This document shows, piece by piece, positions 51,212 to 61,873 of a stretch of DNA of 64,000 nt (positions are counted from its first letter, which is position 1; the number at the start of each line of letters is the position of its first letter). The translations under genes were made by a program, and so were the position numbers. The notes under the pieces were generated by a model. It worked only from the letters and a program-made list of their open reading frames with translations. It made no database searches and had not been told where the DNA came from. This DNA comes from Tritrichomonas foetus (Eukaryota; Parabasalia; Tritrichomonadida; Tritrichomonadidae), in the NCBI GenBank assembly GCA_001839685.1, contig MLAK01000422.1, positions 52,157 through 116,156 on the forward strand, read 5' to 3'.

Positions 51212-54200
51212 TTAAAGCTCTTCACCAAGTTCATCTTCCTGTGTTTCACGCTTTTCTTGTAACCCTTCATCTGGATTCAATGGTGGTATTCTGTGTTTCT
51301 CACCTTTTTCTCTTTCATATTCCTCATCATAATTCCTTGAAACTGAACTGAACCTCCTTGAGTAGAGTTCTTTTGGATTTGGAATTCTGAATCCATTCTT
51401 TTTGATTTCTTTAATTTCTTTCTTAGTCATATTATATTTAATATGTTCTGGATCAATAAGGTGTCTAAGCTTGAGTCTATCGCGTTTCCTACATTCGATT
51501 TCATAATCTTGCTTTCTGATTCTGTTGAGTTCTGCTGAACTCTCGGTTGCTGATGATGAGAAGCAAGATGATGATGATTCTGAGGAAGAAGAAGAAGAAA
51601 ATGAAGATTCAGGCTCCTCAAGAAGATCCAATTCTGAGAAATCTGGAATATCATCATAAAATGATGTTGGACTTTCTTCATTTGAATCTGTTTCGGAATC
51701 TGAGATAAGATTATGCTTTCTTTCTTCCCAGCTGCGACTTCTTCTTTCCATTGCTTTTCTTTCACGTTCATTCCTCCTTTCTTTCTTCCGTTTATCATGC
51801 AATTCTTTTCTAAGAATTTGCCTTTCGAGATTTTCGAAGTCTCGAATATCTTCCTTTAAGAATTGAAGATCACGTTCTAATCTTTTCTGATCAACTTCAA
51901 GATCTTCTATTTTTTCATCAAGTTCGGTCTTTTCAGCTTCACGAGCTTCTCTTTCTTCACGTTTCTTCTTTTGTGCTTTCTTTCTTTCCATTTCTTTTCG
52001 CTTCCTTTCTGGATCATTGTCAAATTTACGACGAAGATCTTCATATTCTTTACGTTCTGCCATGTATTTTTCACGTTCATCATCATCATCAAATGGGTGA
52101 TGTGAATCATTTTCGAACCTCTTCTTTAATTTCTTATATTTTTCATATAATTCGTCTTCATTTTGATCAAGTTCATCTAATTCAAGCATTGCTTGACCAG
52201 CTTCCAAAAACATATTCTTTTCTTCTTCAATTCTCTTTCGATTTGCTTCTTCTTCAGCTTTTATACGTGCTTTTTCTTCAGCTTCTTTCTGTAAACGTTT
52301 AGCCTCTTCTGCAGTTGGTGTAGGTGTAGGTGGTCTATTTTTTTCTTCTTCGATTTGCCTTAGCCTTTCCTCTTCAGCTTTTCTGATTGCTTCTTCTTTG
52401 GCTCTAATTTTCGCTTGTTTCTTTTCAAGCCGTTCATAATATTCCAATTCATCACGGAATTTATTCCGCTCATTTAATTCATCAGGTTCACGCCATGGAT
52501 CAATTTGAAGGTTATGCTCTTTTTCAAAAGCTTTTCTTCGTTGAACAAATAATTTCCTTGATTGATTGAATGCTGCTTTTGAATTATTATAAACTTTTTC
52601 AAGCTCAAAGACACGTTTTTCCTTTAATGCTTTAATTTCTGGATCTGTATCTTGCTTCCTCTTCTTCTTTGGCTTGTTCACAGAAATTCCAGCACTCTTT
52701 AAACGCTCATATTCTTCATCATCCATATCAGTCTGATTATTGGTAGAGAAGTTAATGACTTCCCTCTTTTTCGCTGGTCTTCGAACTTCAGGTATCCTCT
52801 TAAGAAGATCTTTTTCAAAATCTTTCATATCTGAAACTAAAAATGATGGTGTATCATATGGACCATCCTTCTTTAGTCTTTCTAAGCGAGTGTATGTTTG
52901 ATTCAACTTGTCAACAAAGTGTTCAAGAGTATCGTTTTCACATTGTGCGTGTTTTTTAGCGTCTTCTGCACGTTCAACTGCAGCCATAAGCTTCATAAGG
53001 GCAGATGGTCTTTTGACAGCTTCTTCATATCGTTCTAAAGGATGTAAAATATCTGCTCGAATATTTCTAAGCTTTCTTTCAAGAGTATCTGATGTTTCGT
53101 CTGCGTCTAAGTTTGTACAATCAACTTCTGTACGAGCTTTATCGAGAATTTTAATAATTTTTTCACGTTCTTTTTTTGTTGTGACTGGAAACATTTCACT
53201 TTCATAAGAAGCAGCATCTCTGGTTTCAATAATGAATGCTTCAAGTGAGTGGCATGCTTCTTCTCTCTTTAATCGATCAGCATCAGCCCGCATCATCTTG
53301 CTCAAAAATGTTGATGAGTTTGGTGGAACTCGGAAAGCAGGATCACCTGGAATTGAAACAAATGGAATCTTTAATTCTTTGAAATTCGTCATTCCACATC
53401 CTTTTTTAGCTAAGCTACGACGGTTTACTGTTACATTCACAACAATTGAAGCATCAATGAGATCAAAAGTGTCAGTTTCAAAGGAGTGACCAAATTTCAA
53501 GGAAAAAGTTGGAACAGTATTGTTTGTAATTGTTGCCTTCACATTTCCAAGAGCTTTTTCAATTCCTCCAAGCATGACATTTGAGAACGCTGAATTTGTA
53601 GAATTGAACTCACGTGAATCAATTACATATTCATCATACACATCAGTATCGAGGGTGAGTTTTACAAGATGTGTGCTTTTTCCAATCATTGGAACCTTCT
53701 TCTCTTTAATTGTATCACCTGGTTGGAAGATTTCTACATTTTCATCATCAATTGTAGCATTCAAACCGAAAACAGCTGGTTTTTTAAGTTCAATTTTAGC
53801 CCCAATAATTGTGCCTGACCTCAAAGCTGTATAGTATGCTGCACCAAGAGTGCAGGCTTCATCAGAGTTGAGGGAACGACGGATTGGAATATCTGGGAAG
53901 GCTTTTGTGATGGCATCAATGAAAACTTGAAGACGTGAAGAACCGCCTATAAGTTCGATCTCATCAGGCGGAGTTATGTCACTGATCAGTTCGACCATTT
54001 TTTCAGTCATATTTTGTGTCAACATTTGAATATCTGATTGGTTGATTGTAATGTATTTTCCGAAGTCTTCATTTAAGTCGACACCGATAGAAGAGCCGCC
54101 GGCGAGTCTTTCCTTGGCTTTTCTGAGAAGGTTCATCACAATGAATTTTTCAGATCCCACTAACGGTCGCCCTAAAAGTGGGCTGACGTGGTTGAGAATG

Positions 54201-54883
54201 AGTCTATCGACAATGTTTCCTCCGACACCACTTGTATGGCGGTATTGAAGAAGTTCCATGAAAAGCTTTTCGCCTAATGGACGATATTTCCATAATGAGA
54301 CTTCTGCGTTTTCTGCGCCGATATCGATAAACAAAATAGTTATTGGCTTTCTCGATCCTTTCTTAATTTTTTCGATTGAGTAATAAGTTGCAACGGCTGT
54401 GGTTGTTTCGAGAATTGTTGTCGATTTGTATCCGGCCAATTTCGATGCGAGCTTGAGAAGTTGTCGATATTGTGGTGAAGCGTATGTTGGAACAGCGAGA
54501 GTAAGTTTATCGTTTTTCATTTTTAATATCTTGACATGGTGATAGAGGGCGGTTGCTGCGGTTAAAACAGGTGGAATTCCGTTAAAGCTCATATCATCAG
54601 GTGTCCAAAGACGACCAAATGGATTGGCTATTCCGTAAGAGCGATTTCGTGTGTAAATTCTTTCTGCATCCGTTCCAATAAGCCATTGAACGGATTCAAA
54701 ATTTGAAAGTTTTTCTGAAAGTGGAAACGCAAGATAATTCGGAGTTGAACGTTGATCTCGATCGTTTAATCTGATGTCAACAGGTTTTCCTGGTACACTA
54801 ATAGCGACCCTCACATTTTGTGAGCCAAGGTCCATCGAATATATCGATGAGGCTGCAAAAGTCACAAAGAGGGAAAAAAACAT
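51212..54883 (-). CDS. ER Hsp70-family chaperone, GRP170/HYOU1/Lhs1 type, with long charged extension
   Basis: 1223 residues. Signal peptide MFFSLFVTFAASSIYS. Nucleotide-binding domain about 17-390: MDLGSQNVRVAIS (phosphate 1), FIDIGAENAEVSLW (phosphate 2) and ELIGGSSRLQVF (adenosine). The beta substrate domain follows to about 510, then a helical region with conserved Cys/charged blocks. GRP170 proteins act as nucleotide exchange factors for BiP and hold unfolded proteins in the ER. This one is longer than the usual 1000 or so residues because of a C-terminal coiled coil very rich in Glu, Lys and Arg (about 770-1090) and an acidic/Ser-rich stretch. It ends EDELGEEL, which is near to but not a standard KDEL-type retention signal. 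Confidence 0.9.
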   Translation of the reverse strand: MFFSLFVTFAASSIYSMDLGSQNVRVAISVPGKPVDIRLNDRDQRSTPNYLAFPLSEKLSNFESVQWLIGTDAERIYTRNRSYGIANPFGRLWTPDDMSFNGIPPVLTAATALYHHVKILKMKNDKLTLAVPTYASPQYRQLLKLASKLAGYKSTTILETTTAVATYYSIEKIKKGSRKPITILFIDIGAENAEVSLWKYRPLGEKLFMELLQYRHTSGVGGNIVDRLILNHVSPLLGRPLVGSEKFIVMNLLRKAKERLAGGSSIGVDLNEDFGKYITINQSDIQMLTQNMTEKMVELISDITPPDEIELIGGSSRLQVFIDAITKAFPDIPIRRSLNSDEACTLGAAYYTALRSGTIIGAKIELKKPAVFGLNATIDDENVEIFQPGDTIKEKKVPMIGKSTHLVKLTLDTDVYDEYVIDSREFNSTNSAFSNVMLGGIEKALGNVKATITNNTVPTFSLKFGHSFETDTFDLIDASIVVNVTVNRRSLAKKGCGMTNFKELKIPFVSIPGDPAFRVPPNSSTFLSKMMRADADRLKREEACHSLEAFIIETRDAASYESEMFPVTTKKEREKIIKILDKARTEVDCTNLDADETSDTLERKLRNIRADILHPLERYEEAVKRPSALMKLMAAVERAEDAKKHAQCENDTLEHFVDKLNQTYTRLERLKKDGPYDTPSFLVSDMKDFEKDLLKRIPEVRRPAKKREVINFSTNNQTDMDDEEYERLKSAGISVNKPKKKRKQDTDPEIKALKEKRVFELEKVYNNSKAAFNQSRKLFVQRRKAFEKEHNLQIDPWREPDELNERNKFRDELEYYERLEKKQAKIRAKEEAIRKAEEERLRQIEEEKNRPPTPTPTAEEAKRLQKEAEEKARIKAEEEANRKRIEEEKNMFLEAGQAMLELDELDQNEDELYEKYKKLKKRFENDSHHPFDDDDEREKYMAERKEYEDLRRKFDNDPERKRKEMERKKAQKKKREEREAREAEKTELDEKIEDLEVDQKRLERDLQFLKEDIRDFENLERQILRKELHDKRKKERRNERERKAMERRSRSWEERKHNLISDSETDSNEESPTSFYDDIPDFSELDLLEEPESSFSSSSSSESSSSCFSSSATESSAELNRIRKQDYEIECRKRDRLKLRHLIDPEHIKYNMTKKEIKEIKKNGFRIPNPKELYSRRFSSVSRNYDEEYEREKGEKHRIPPLNPDEGLQEKRETQEDELGEEL

Positions 54884-54886
54884 GAT

Positions 54887-54891
54887 TGTGA
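54887..54891 (-). promoter_or_regulatory. Initiator-like TCACA before the GRP170 gene
   Basis: The minus strand reads TCATTTCACAATCATG. Both TCATT and TCACA fit the trichomonad initiator. The nearer one would give a leader of about 6 nt. Confidence 0.4.
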
Positions 54892-56083
54892 AATGACCGA
54901 ATACCCAGATTCAACTCAGCATCAAAGCCGGGAAATATTTGACCATATAACCGTATTTAGTTTTTTCAATGGTTATAAAAAAGTTCGATACGTCTCCTCC
55001 CTTTTCAAAAAGTTACAAAAAGTTCCAGAAAATTCAAAAGCAAATTATCACAAGTTTAATCTACATTTACTCAACCCCATGAGAGAAATTATTCTTAGAT
55101 CACTACAGAATTACTTATCACAGGTTGTAATTGTATTAGTATCCAATAAATAGTATATGAAGATCAATCCTAACCCAGTAAATTCTCAATGGTCTTTGAA
55201 GGATTTTCTGTGAAATAACTCCATTTTCTCACTGTTTCCACTTTTTCAAGACTTAATAAGTCGTCTTATTCATTTCGGAAATTTGAAATACAACAGTTGT
55301 ATCGTCATTGATCCTTTTCTTTCAGAATGATTCAAGACTCTACTCGATTCTCAGCTTGCTCAGCATCTTGTGAAATTTTTTGCTAAAAATCTTTAACAGT
55401 ATTTACCTCCAATAATAAAAATAAAGTTTTACAAAAGTAAAGCAAAATTAGATAATTGAGGTGTTTCATATGTTCTTAGTAAACTTTTCGGCAGTTCATA
55501 TACATTGACATGTGATATAAAATGTGTTTATTAATAACCGTATGTCGTGAAAATATGTTTTATCTCAGTTATTAATGAATTAATCCTAAAAATAATATCA
55601 ATAGACCAATTTTGTATTTTATGTAATCACATGCTAATCATATTTAGACTTAATCTACTTTAAACAGATCAGAAAAGCATTCTTTCAAATTCTAATTAAT
55701 AAATTGAGTTGGATGGAATTTTCTGAACGTATTCAAAAAATATTTTTTGACAGTTTTGACAAAAATCACGTATGAGATAAATAACACTAAATATAATATA
55801 TATCTTTGATATAAGAATTTTTATAATAACAAAGTTATTTACATAACTAAATAATTATGTTATAAATATTATTTTGAGGTTATTAAAGAAGATAATTTGA
55901 AATTTAAAAATAGTTAAATTTCAATTGGATATAAAATATTGTTGATTCTCACAGAATAAGTTTTGGAAATTGACGAATAATAAATTTTTCAAAGCAGAAA
56001 ATTGAAAACATTTTTCATCGTTAGGAAATATTGTCATTGAAATTTTAAAAGAGGCTTCAAAAAGAACTCAAATTCTCGTCGAA
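54892..56083. other. Divergent intergenic region
   Basis: 1.2 kb between the divergent chaperone and kinase genes. Near the chaperone end are three copies of AAAAAGTT within 54970-55025 (antisense with respect to the chaperone). The rest is AT-rich with no supported gene. Confidence 0.45.
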
Positions 56084-57184
56084 ATGAGTCATGACGATTC
56101 TACCCCGAGAAAGAAGATGCATGCTTTTGGCCCCGCAGAAATAGCAATAAAACGCGAAAAGGAGAGAAGAAAGAAAGTCAAAGTATCTTTCACTCAAGAG
56201 GATTTAAATTCCATTCAAGAAACAATAAAACAAAAACACTTAACGTTAGAAGAAAAGCTCGGACAAGGAGGATTCGCATCGGTTTATAAAGTCACCAGTT
56301 CGATATACAAAACGTCGTTTGCTTTAAAGATATTTAAAGATAATCCTGATGAACCAAACAAAGCATTCAAATCTTTTCAATGTGAAAAAGATGCTCTTGT
56401 TCATTTAGACCATCCAAATATTATCAAGCTTTACGATAGTTTTCGAGATGATAAATTTTATTATCTTCTTCTTGAATATTGCTCATCAGGCTCATTGAAA
56501 TCAATAGAAGAACCATTATCAGTTCCACAATTCAAATGTATTGGCTCATCTATGCTGAAGGCCATTGAATACTGTCATTCTCAAGGTTATGCACATTGTG
56601 ATATAAAACCAAACAATTTTTTGATTGATAAAACGCAACGAATCAAATTGAGTGACTTTGGATTGGCTCAGCCTATTCGGCCAAATGAACTGTCGAAGAT
56701 GATTGGTGGATCAAAGCCATACATGGCTCCTGAAGTTGTTTTGAAACAACCATATGATCCATCAAAGGCTGACATTTGGTCTCTCGGTATTTCATTTTTC
56801 TTTTTGGGCACTAAAAAACTTCCCTGGCACTCTCAAGATTTGGTACAACTTAATCAAGAAATTGTGTCAGGCTTAATTCAATTTCCATCAACTCTAAATT
56901 TAGAAATTTCGAAATTGATTTACTCTATGATTAATCGTTTGCCTTCATGTCGTCCAACAGCTTCCCAATTATTAGATAATTCGTTTTTCATCTCAGTTCC
57001 AACTTTGAAAATCATCCAAAACAAATCTAATATCACTGAAGGGAAATCAGGACCTATTTTTTCACCAAGAGTTAATTTAGCAAAGCTTCCTCTTCTTTCT
57101 GTCGAAGGATTGAGGAGACAGCGTGGTACCGTTATTAATCGTGGAAGACCACAGCCAACACTTCCATTCACATCAAGATATTGA
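56084..57184 (+). CDS. Serine/threonine protein kinase with non-RD catalytic loop
   Basis: 366 residues. The kinase domain spans about residues 48-305: LGQGGFASVYKV, FALKIF (ATP Lys), HLDHPNIIKLYDSF, AHCDIKPNNFLI, LSDFGLAQ, YMAPEVVLK, ADIWSLGISFFFLG. The catalytic-loop Arg is replaced by Cys (HCD instead of HRD), so this is a non-RD kinase, usually less dependent on activation-loop phosphorylation. The Asp and Lys of the loop are kept, so activity is likely. Overall form resembles the NEK/ULK/CAMK-like groups and cannot be placed further. A basic Arg/Lys-rich N terminus and a short Arg-rich tail flank the domain. Confidence 0.9.
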   Translation: MSHDDSTPRKKMHAFGPAEIAIKREKERRKKVKVSFTQEDLNSIQETIKQKHLTLEEKLGQGGFASVYKVTSSIYKTSFALKIFKDNPDEPNKAFKSFQCEKDALVHLDHPNIIKLYDSFRDDKFYYLLLEYCSSGSLKSIEEPLSVPQFKCIGSSMLKAIEYCHSQGYAHCDIKPNNFLIDKTQRIKLSDFGLAQPIRPNELSKMIGGSKPYMAPEVVLKQPYDPSKADIWSLGISFFFLGTKKLPWHSQDLVQLNQEIVSGLIQFPSTLNLEISKLIYSMINRLPSCRPTASQLLDNSFFISVPTLKIIQNKSNITEGKSGPIFSPRVNLAKLPLLSVEGLRRQRGTVINRGRPQPTLPFTSRY

Positions 57185-57702
57185 CTTATTCATTTTCTTG
57201 CTTTTCATTATATTTGTTTATTTGTAATGAGCTGTATTTGTAGTATATAATCATGCACTCTTATTTAAATAACTATATTTATGTTTTTATGACAAGATGT
57301 TAAGTAAATCAATGAATTGATAATACTTTCTGACTACATTAATAAGATCAAAGGTCTTTTAATGATCAATATGCTGAACAAATAAGTATTTATTAATAAA
57401 TTCTGTTTAGTTTCGGAAATCCTTGTTTTCTATTACAATCATATCATTTATTTTTTGAACAGTCGTTTTACCAAATAAAGACATAATTAATTAATTAATT
57501 TATGAATGTTGTAGTTTCACATAAACATAAGAGTAATTCTTTTATTTAATTTAATTTTAAATTCATTTGTCTGTGCTGATGCGGCAAACTCAAATGATTC
57601 TTCGAAAATCAGCTTTGTTGTTAAACCAAAAATAAAATAAAAAAGAGAGATTTATGACGCTGTATCACTTTAAGGAAAAGAAATGAAGACTGTATACGCA
57701 CT
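57185..57702. other. Convergent 3' spacer
   Basis: AT-rich, with TTAATTAATTAATTA near 57487. No gene. Confidence 0.45.
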
Positions 57703-58830
57703 CTATTGTGGCGGCGCTTGTATAATCGGCGCTGATTCCGGCCTGCAGCTGTTTTCAGACATCTTCAGCATTTGATCGAAGACTGCATCGTTTGATGGCC
57801 GCTTCATGAAACGAGCCACGCCTTTCTTTCCGCGTTTTCCTTTTCCAGGGTCATTCTGTGCTGCAGCCATGATGTCGTGTGCAGTACTTCCTGTTGTTGG
57901 ATATGCCTGCTGTGGCTGTTGTTGTGGTGGTGATGATTTCGGCTTCGGCAGTGGATTTGATTTTAGCTGAGAATGTTGTGCAGGTGATGTTCCAGCTGCT
58001 GCTTGTGGTGTTGCTACTGGCTGAATTGGTGATGGCGATGTTGTTGCTTGTGGTGTAGTTACTGGTTGAATTGGTGATGGCGGTGGTGGATGATTATAAA
58101 AATCATTTTGTTGTGCAACTGGTGATTGTGGAGGGATTGAATTATTATTTGAATTGTTGTCTGAAACATCATCTGTATCATCACTTTGTGTTTGTGCCTG
58201 ATTCATCATATTCATGAAATCAGCAAGACCCATCGATGCACTTTTGTGAGCCGGCTTTCGAACACTTTCGAGATTGTCGTTACTTCTGGACACGCTGAGC
58301 GTTTTTCTTGCATTTGCCGATATTATTGTTTGATTGGTCGGGGGTTGCGGTTGAGCCATCGGATTGTGCTGGAAATAACCATTATACATATTTATTGATG
58401 GGCGGACATTCGATCTTCCTCCTGTTCGGGCGGCGGTTCGAAATTGGGGCGGATCTCCGTCAGCCGCCCAGCACTTGTTGACGTATTTCTGGCGTATGAA
58501 ATATTCCATTCCGGCTCGATCTGCAGTCGAAGGGCGAATAAATTCGGGTGGTAAGCGGGCTTCCCAATATTCGTTTGCTCGTTCATTTCCAACTCGTTTC
58601 ATGACTCGGGCTTGCTCGGGGGTCCACGAGTCAAGGGTACATGACCGCACAAACGAAATGTGGGTTCCCAAGTTTCGATGAATTCCGCTACAATCAATGC
58701 AAATAAAAATACCGAGGGTTGTTGATGCCCATTTTGATATCTTCCGTTGGCAATCTGCACACATATTGTTACCAGGCTGCTCCATGAGCTGTTTGACCAG
58801 CTGAGCTGCCTCTGGCGTAGGTTGAGACAT
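57703..58830 (-). CDS. ArfGAP-domain protein (SMAP/AGFG-like)
   Basis: 375 residues. The N-terminal ArfGAP zinc finger has C24-x2-C27-x16-C44-x2-C47 (MCADCQRKI...FICIDCSG) followed by IHRNLGTHISFVRS, where Arg52 is the catalytic arginine finger. It continues through LDSWTPEQARVMKRVGNERANEYWEARLP, typical of SMAP-type GAPs. The remaining 240 residues are low-complexity, rich in Pro, Gln, Asn and Ser, with a short conserved-looking KGKRGKKGVARFMKRPS near the end. It should stimulate GTP hydrolysis on Arf at endosomal or Golgi membranes. The tail probably binds coat proteins, but no clathrin box is certain. Confidence 0.93.
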   Translation of the reverse strand: MSQPTPEAAQLVKQLMEQPGNNMCADCQRKISKWASTTLGIFICIDCSGIHRNLGTHISFVRSCTLDSWTPEQARVMKRVGNERANEYWEARLPPEFIRPSTADRAGMEYFIRQKYVNKCWAADGDPPQFRTAARTGGRSNVRPSINMYNGYFQHNPMAQPQPPTNQTIISANARKTLSVSRSNDNLESVRKPAHKSASMGLADFMNMMNQAQTQSDDTDDVSDNNSNNNSIPPQSPVAQQNDFYNHPPPPSPIQPVTTPQATTSPSPIQPVATPQAAAGTSPAQHSQLKSNPLPKPKSSPPQQQPQQAYPTTGSTAHDIMAAAQNDPGKGKRGKKGVARFMKRPSNDAVFDQMLKMSENSCRPESAPIIQAPPQ

Positions 58831-59494
58831 TTTATTGTCTTAGAAAAAGTGGAAATTTCGAGGAAATGAAAAATGAAAGGATAAATCACAGAATATAATT
58901 CTATACTTAGGTTTGAATTGAATTTTGAAAAAAAGTTTTATAATTAGTCAAAATTTCTGTTTATAACTCATAATTTGACAAAACTTTTTGATTAAAATCT
59001 TCTCATTAGATCTCAAAGTATTTTCCATCTATGAACTTTTTCTATTTTTTTATTTTAAGGATCAGAATTTCAATGGAATTAATCATCCACGTCTTTTTTT
59101 TTTTGCCTTCCATCATATTAATTTACGAAGGGTTATTATTTTTTGAAATGATCCCTTCGAGAGTTAGTCCTTTTCTTTTAAAAGCTTAACTCTTCTTTTT
59201 CTTCACATTATTCTGCATCTGCATCTTATCTAAAAGGAAAAACTCATTCATTCATATTTTCATTTCTACTAAAATAATAAATTTTGCTTGTCTTTTTGAC
59301 CAACAAAAAATGTTGTTTCATTTATTTCCAATAAAATGAATGATTAATTTTTTTTTTTTGAATAAACTATGAGAAAATAGATGAGACAAATAAGATTATT
59401 GCATCTAATAAATATTCAATTATTATATATTTTCAAGAACTCAATTTACAAGGATGAAAGACAAATAACTGAATTGTGATATAAAAAATATTTA
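58831..59494. other. Divergent intergenic region
   Basis: Promoter region of the ArfGAP gene (minus) and a Pmp-like gene (plus). GAACTTTTTCTAT at 59035-59047 is the recurring ATAGAAAAAGTTC motif in sense with the ArfGAP gene but about 200 nt from its ATG. TTAGAAAAAGTGG at 58850 is nearer but in the other orientation. Confidence 0.4.
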
Positions 59495-60685
59495 ATGATG
59501 TTTCTTCTATTACCCGCTTTTACTGTTTCGAGTGTTGATATTAAACATTTGTCAGCGTTTTTGCGATGCTCAAATCTAACAATTTCCACGAAAAAAACCT
59601 TATTGTTCAAACTCGACAGACATCCAATTTTTCTGGTAAATCAATTTTTTTCCATTCCTTCACTCACTCTCAAATCTCTCAAAATAAAAGATTCATCAGT
59701 CCCACTTTTCTACGGAAACAGAATTCATTTAAATTTGATTGATGTAGATTTTTATAATATTTTCAATAGAACTATTAAAATCGAAAATCACATTTATGTT
59801 GATGATGGTGCTGGAGTTGTTGAATCTAATCTTACTTTGCTCCACTGCAGATTTTATGATTGCGTCTATCATGATGATTTCGGGGGCGCCCTTGGAATCA
59901 TCAATTCTTCTGTCATTTGTCGTGACTCAATTTTTGAAGCATGTATTTCACTTTATGGTGGTGCTGTTTATGCTGAAAATTCAAAATTAAAATTCCAGAA
60001 TTCCAACTTCACTTATAACTATGCAAATAAGGCTGGATCAATGGCACTTTCTTCATGTTCTACCGAGTTGTCGAATTGTGTTTTCTATCTCTGTGAAGCA
60101 AAACTAGCTTCAACTGTTTCGTTTTATCGGGATGAAGGATTTTTTGTCGAAAAGTGCAAATTTGTAAATAATATTGCTGATGAAGGCGTTTGCGTACATA
60201 TAAATAATGCTAAAGGTCTTATTAGACAATGTGAATTCTTTCATAATATATGTGAGTCAATGAGTATAGGTTCAGGGAATTCTGGCGTTATTTGCTGTAA
60301 TAATCCCCAAGTAAACATTGTTTCTTGTAAATTTGCAGAAAATACAAAAGATGTTGGATATGAACCTGATATTGATATTTACGTTTCTGGTACTGGATTA
60401 ACAAGTGTAAGGTTTTGTCAATTCGACAAAAAAGTTGAATATGCAATTTTAAAGATCCCCAAACAGGATTTATATCTTCATATTACAAATTGTGAACATA
60501 AAATCGAAATGGACTTTGTTTCACAGAAAATTATGAGAGATTCATCACAATATTCAGATACTTTTAAAAATAACTTTTCCAATAGCCAATCTTTGAATTT
60601 CTTGATTGTTGCAATAACTGGAACAGTAGTTATGCTCATTTTTGTTATATGTTTCTTATCTTGCCTTGTAGGAAGTTTGTTTTAA
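59495..60685 (+). CDS. Pmp-like single-pass surface protein
   Basis: 396 residues. Right-handed beta-helix repeats with GGALGIINSSVICRDSIF, YGGAVYAENSKLKFQNSNF, KAGSMALSSCSTELSNCVF and GEGVCVHI-like strands show the alternating GGA-x-x and C-x-F pattern of Pmp-like proteins. A hydrophobic start (MMFLLLPAFTV) fits a signal peptide. One transmembrane helix (SLNFLIVAITGTVVMLIFVICFLSCLVG) ends the protein with almost no cytoplasmic tail. It is about half the size of the other Pmp-like protein (44458-46650) and lacks its repeat insert and tail, so the two probably differ in signalling. Confidence 0.8.
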   Translation: MMFLLLPAFTVSSVDIKHLSAFLRCSNLTISTKKTLLFKLDRHPIFLVNQFFSIPSLTLKSLKIKDSSVPLFYGNRIHLNLIDVDFYNIFNRTIKIENHIYVDDGAGVVESNLTLLHCRFYDCVYHDDFGGALGIINSSVICRDSIFEACISLYGGAVYAENSKLKFQNSNFTYNYANKAGSMALSSCSTELSNCVFYLCEAKLASTVSFYRDEGFFVEKCKFVNNIADEGVCVHINNAKGLIRQCEFFHNICESMSIGSGNSGVICCNNPQVNIVSCKFAENTKDVGYEPDIDIYVSGTGLTSVRFCQFDKKVEYAILKIPKQDLYLHITNCEHKIEMDFVSQKIMRDSSQYSDTFKNNFSNSQSLNFLIVAITGTVVMLIFVICFLSCLVGSLF

Positions 60686-61192
60686 TTAAAATTTTACCTT
60701 TCGAAGCAAATATTTGATATATATTATATTTATTTTTTTCATGTAATAATTTTTTTTTTAAAAAAAAAAAAAAAAGAATATTGATGCTTGGACGAAGATA
60801 CATTTATAATGACATTGATGTATATACGGACATTTATTCTTTCCATGAATGTTATAGTATTAATCATTGAATGCACCAGTTTGTATAATAGCTATCTACA
60901 ACAATGAAAAATTCACATGATAAATATAAATTCAAGTGGTTATAAATTGAATGCACACATGCATGTAACTGATAATGTATGAATTTGATCTCAAATACAT
61001 GATTCCCAATTGACTTCAAATTTAGCCTTTCCTATCTTTAAAAACATTGTGAAAGGTTTCTCATTAAGAATAATTGTTATTAATTGATTAACACTTTCAT
61101 ATCAACGAATTACTTTAATGGCCAGTCTTTGTGAGATTTTGGTCATATACATATATAAATATCATTGATCAGCACATAAAGATTCTAACTGA
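60686..61192. other. Convergent 3' spacer with T10-A16 tract
   Basis: A run of ten T followed directly by sixteen A (60750-60775) could form a hairpin or mark a mobile-element end or polyadenylated insertion. Otherwise AT-rich spacer between convergent genes. Confidence 0.5.
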
Positions 61193-61846
61193 CTACCCAT
61201 TATGACTTTCATTTTCTTCATCTTTATTATTTTCATTATTTATTAAACCTTTGTGGTAGCAATTTAAATTAAAGCCCAATGAATAACAAAACATAAACAT
61301 GTTTATCCAAGTTGGACCAAAAAAAGCACCATCAAGCCCAGAAACATCTTCGTCCAAGCATTCATAAATGTTTTGACACTTAGGACAATAAAAGCAGACA
61401 TTCCCCTTTCCAGGTTCATCATACATGCCAAAAGGAAGACACGAAGCACCATGGCATTTATATCTGGGACACTTTGGAAATTCATTTTTAGAGAATTTTT
61501 CGTGCATTTTATGTAGGCCTTTCTTTGTATTTATGAATCTAGCATGCAGGAGGCCATTAAGCATAATTACTGAATTGTTGGTTGAGTCGGAATTTTTTCT
61601 TATAATTCCTTTTGGTGTAAAACGATAGCCAAGAATGAGTCGTCTAACTTCTTGATATCTTTGAACATGTGTTGCAATTCCAGTATGGTTAAATTGATCT
61701 TTAATAAAAATATTATCAATTTTAATAAAATATTTAGATTGAGAAAGAGTAAAAATCCAATCAATCCAAGTTTTAGGAGAATATTTAGGAAGTCTTTTAA
61801 GAGAATTTGAACTAATAGTTTGATTTGGAATAATTGTTGGAATCAT
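61193..61846 (-). CDS. Casein kinase 2 regulatory subunit (CK2 beta)
   Basis: 217 residues. Family blocks in order: WIDWIFTLSQSKYFIKIDNIFIKDQFNHTG, YQEVRRLILGY, MLNGLLHARFINTKKGLHKM, the zinc site CPRYKC (C-x4-C) with LPFGMYDEPG, then YCPKC, and LDGAFFGPTWINMFMF. This matches CK2 beta closely. The dimeric beta subunit assembles with two catalytic alpha subunits and sets substrate choice. The acidic loop usually found between the first blocks is replaced by a Ser/Asn-rich segment. The C-terminal tail is acidic rather than basic. The start is the first ATG, 27 nt after an AGAAAAAGTTC motif. Confidence 0.93.
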   Translation of the reverse strand: MIPTIIPNQTISSNSLKRLPKYSPKTWIDWIFTLSQSKYFIKIDNIFIKDQFNHTGIATHVQRYQEVRRLILGYRFTPKGIIRKNSDSTNNSVIMLNGLLHARFINTKKGLHKMHEKFSKNEFPKCPRYKCHGASCLPFGMYDEPGKGNVCFYCPKCQNIYECLDEDVSGLDGAFFGPTWINMFMFCYSLGFNLNCYHKGLINNENNKDEENESHNG

Positions 61847-61873
61847 GAAGAAATCAATTCGTTCTCAAATGAA

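Noticed and set aside
54893..55153. 86-codon plus-strand frame starting MTEYPDSTQH
   Set aside because: It lies in the divergent promoter region of the GRP170 gene, overlaps its probable initiator, and has no recognisable domain. Likely chance.
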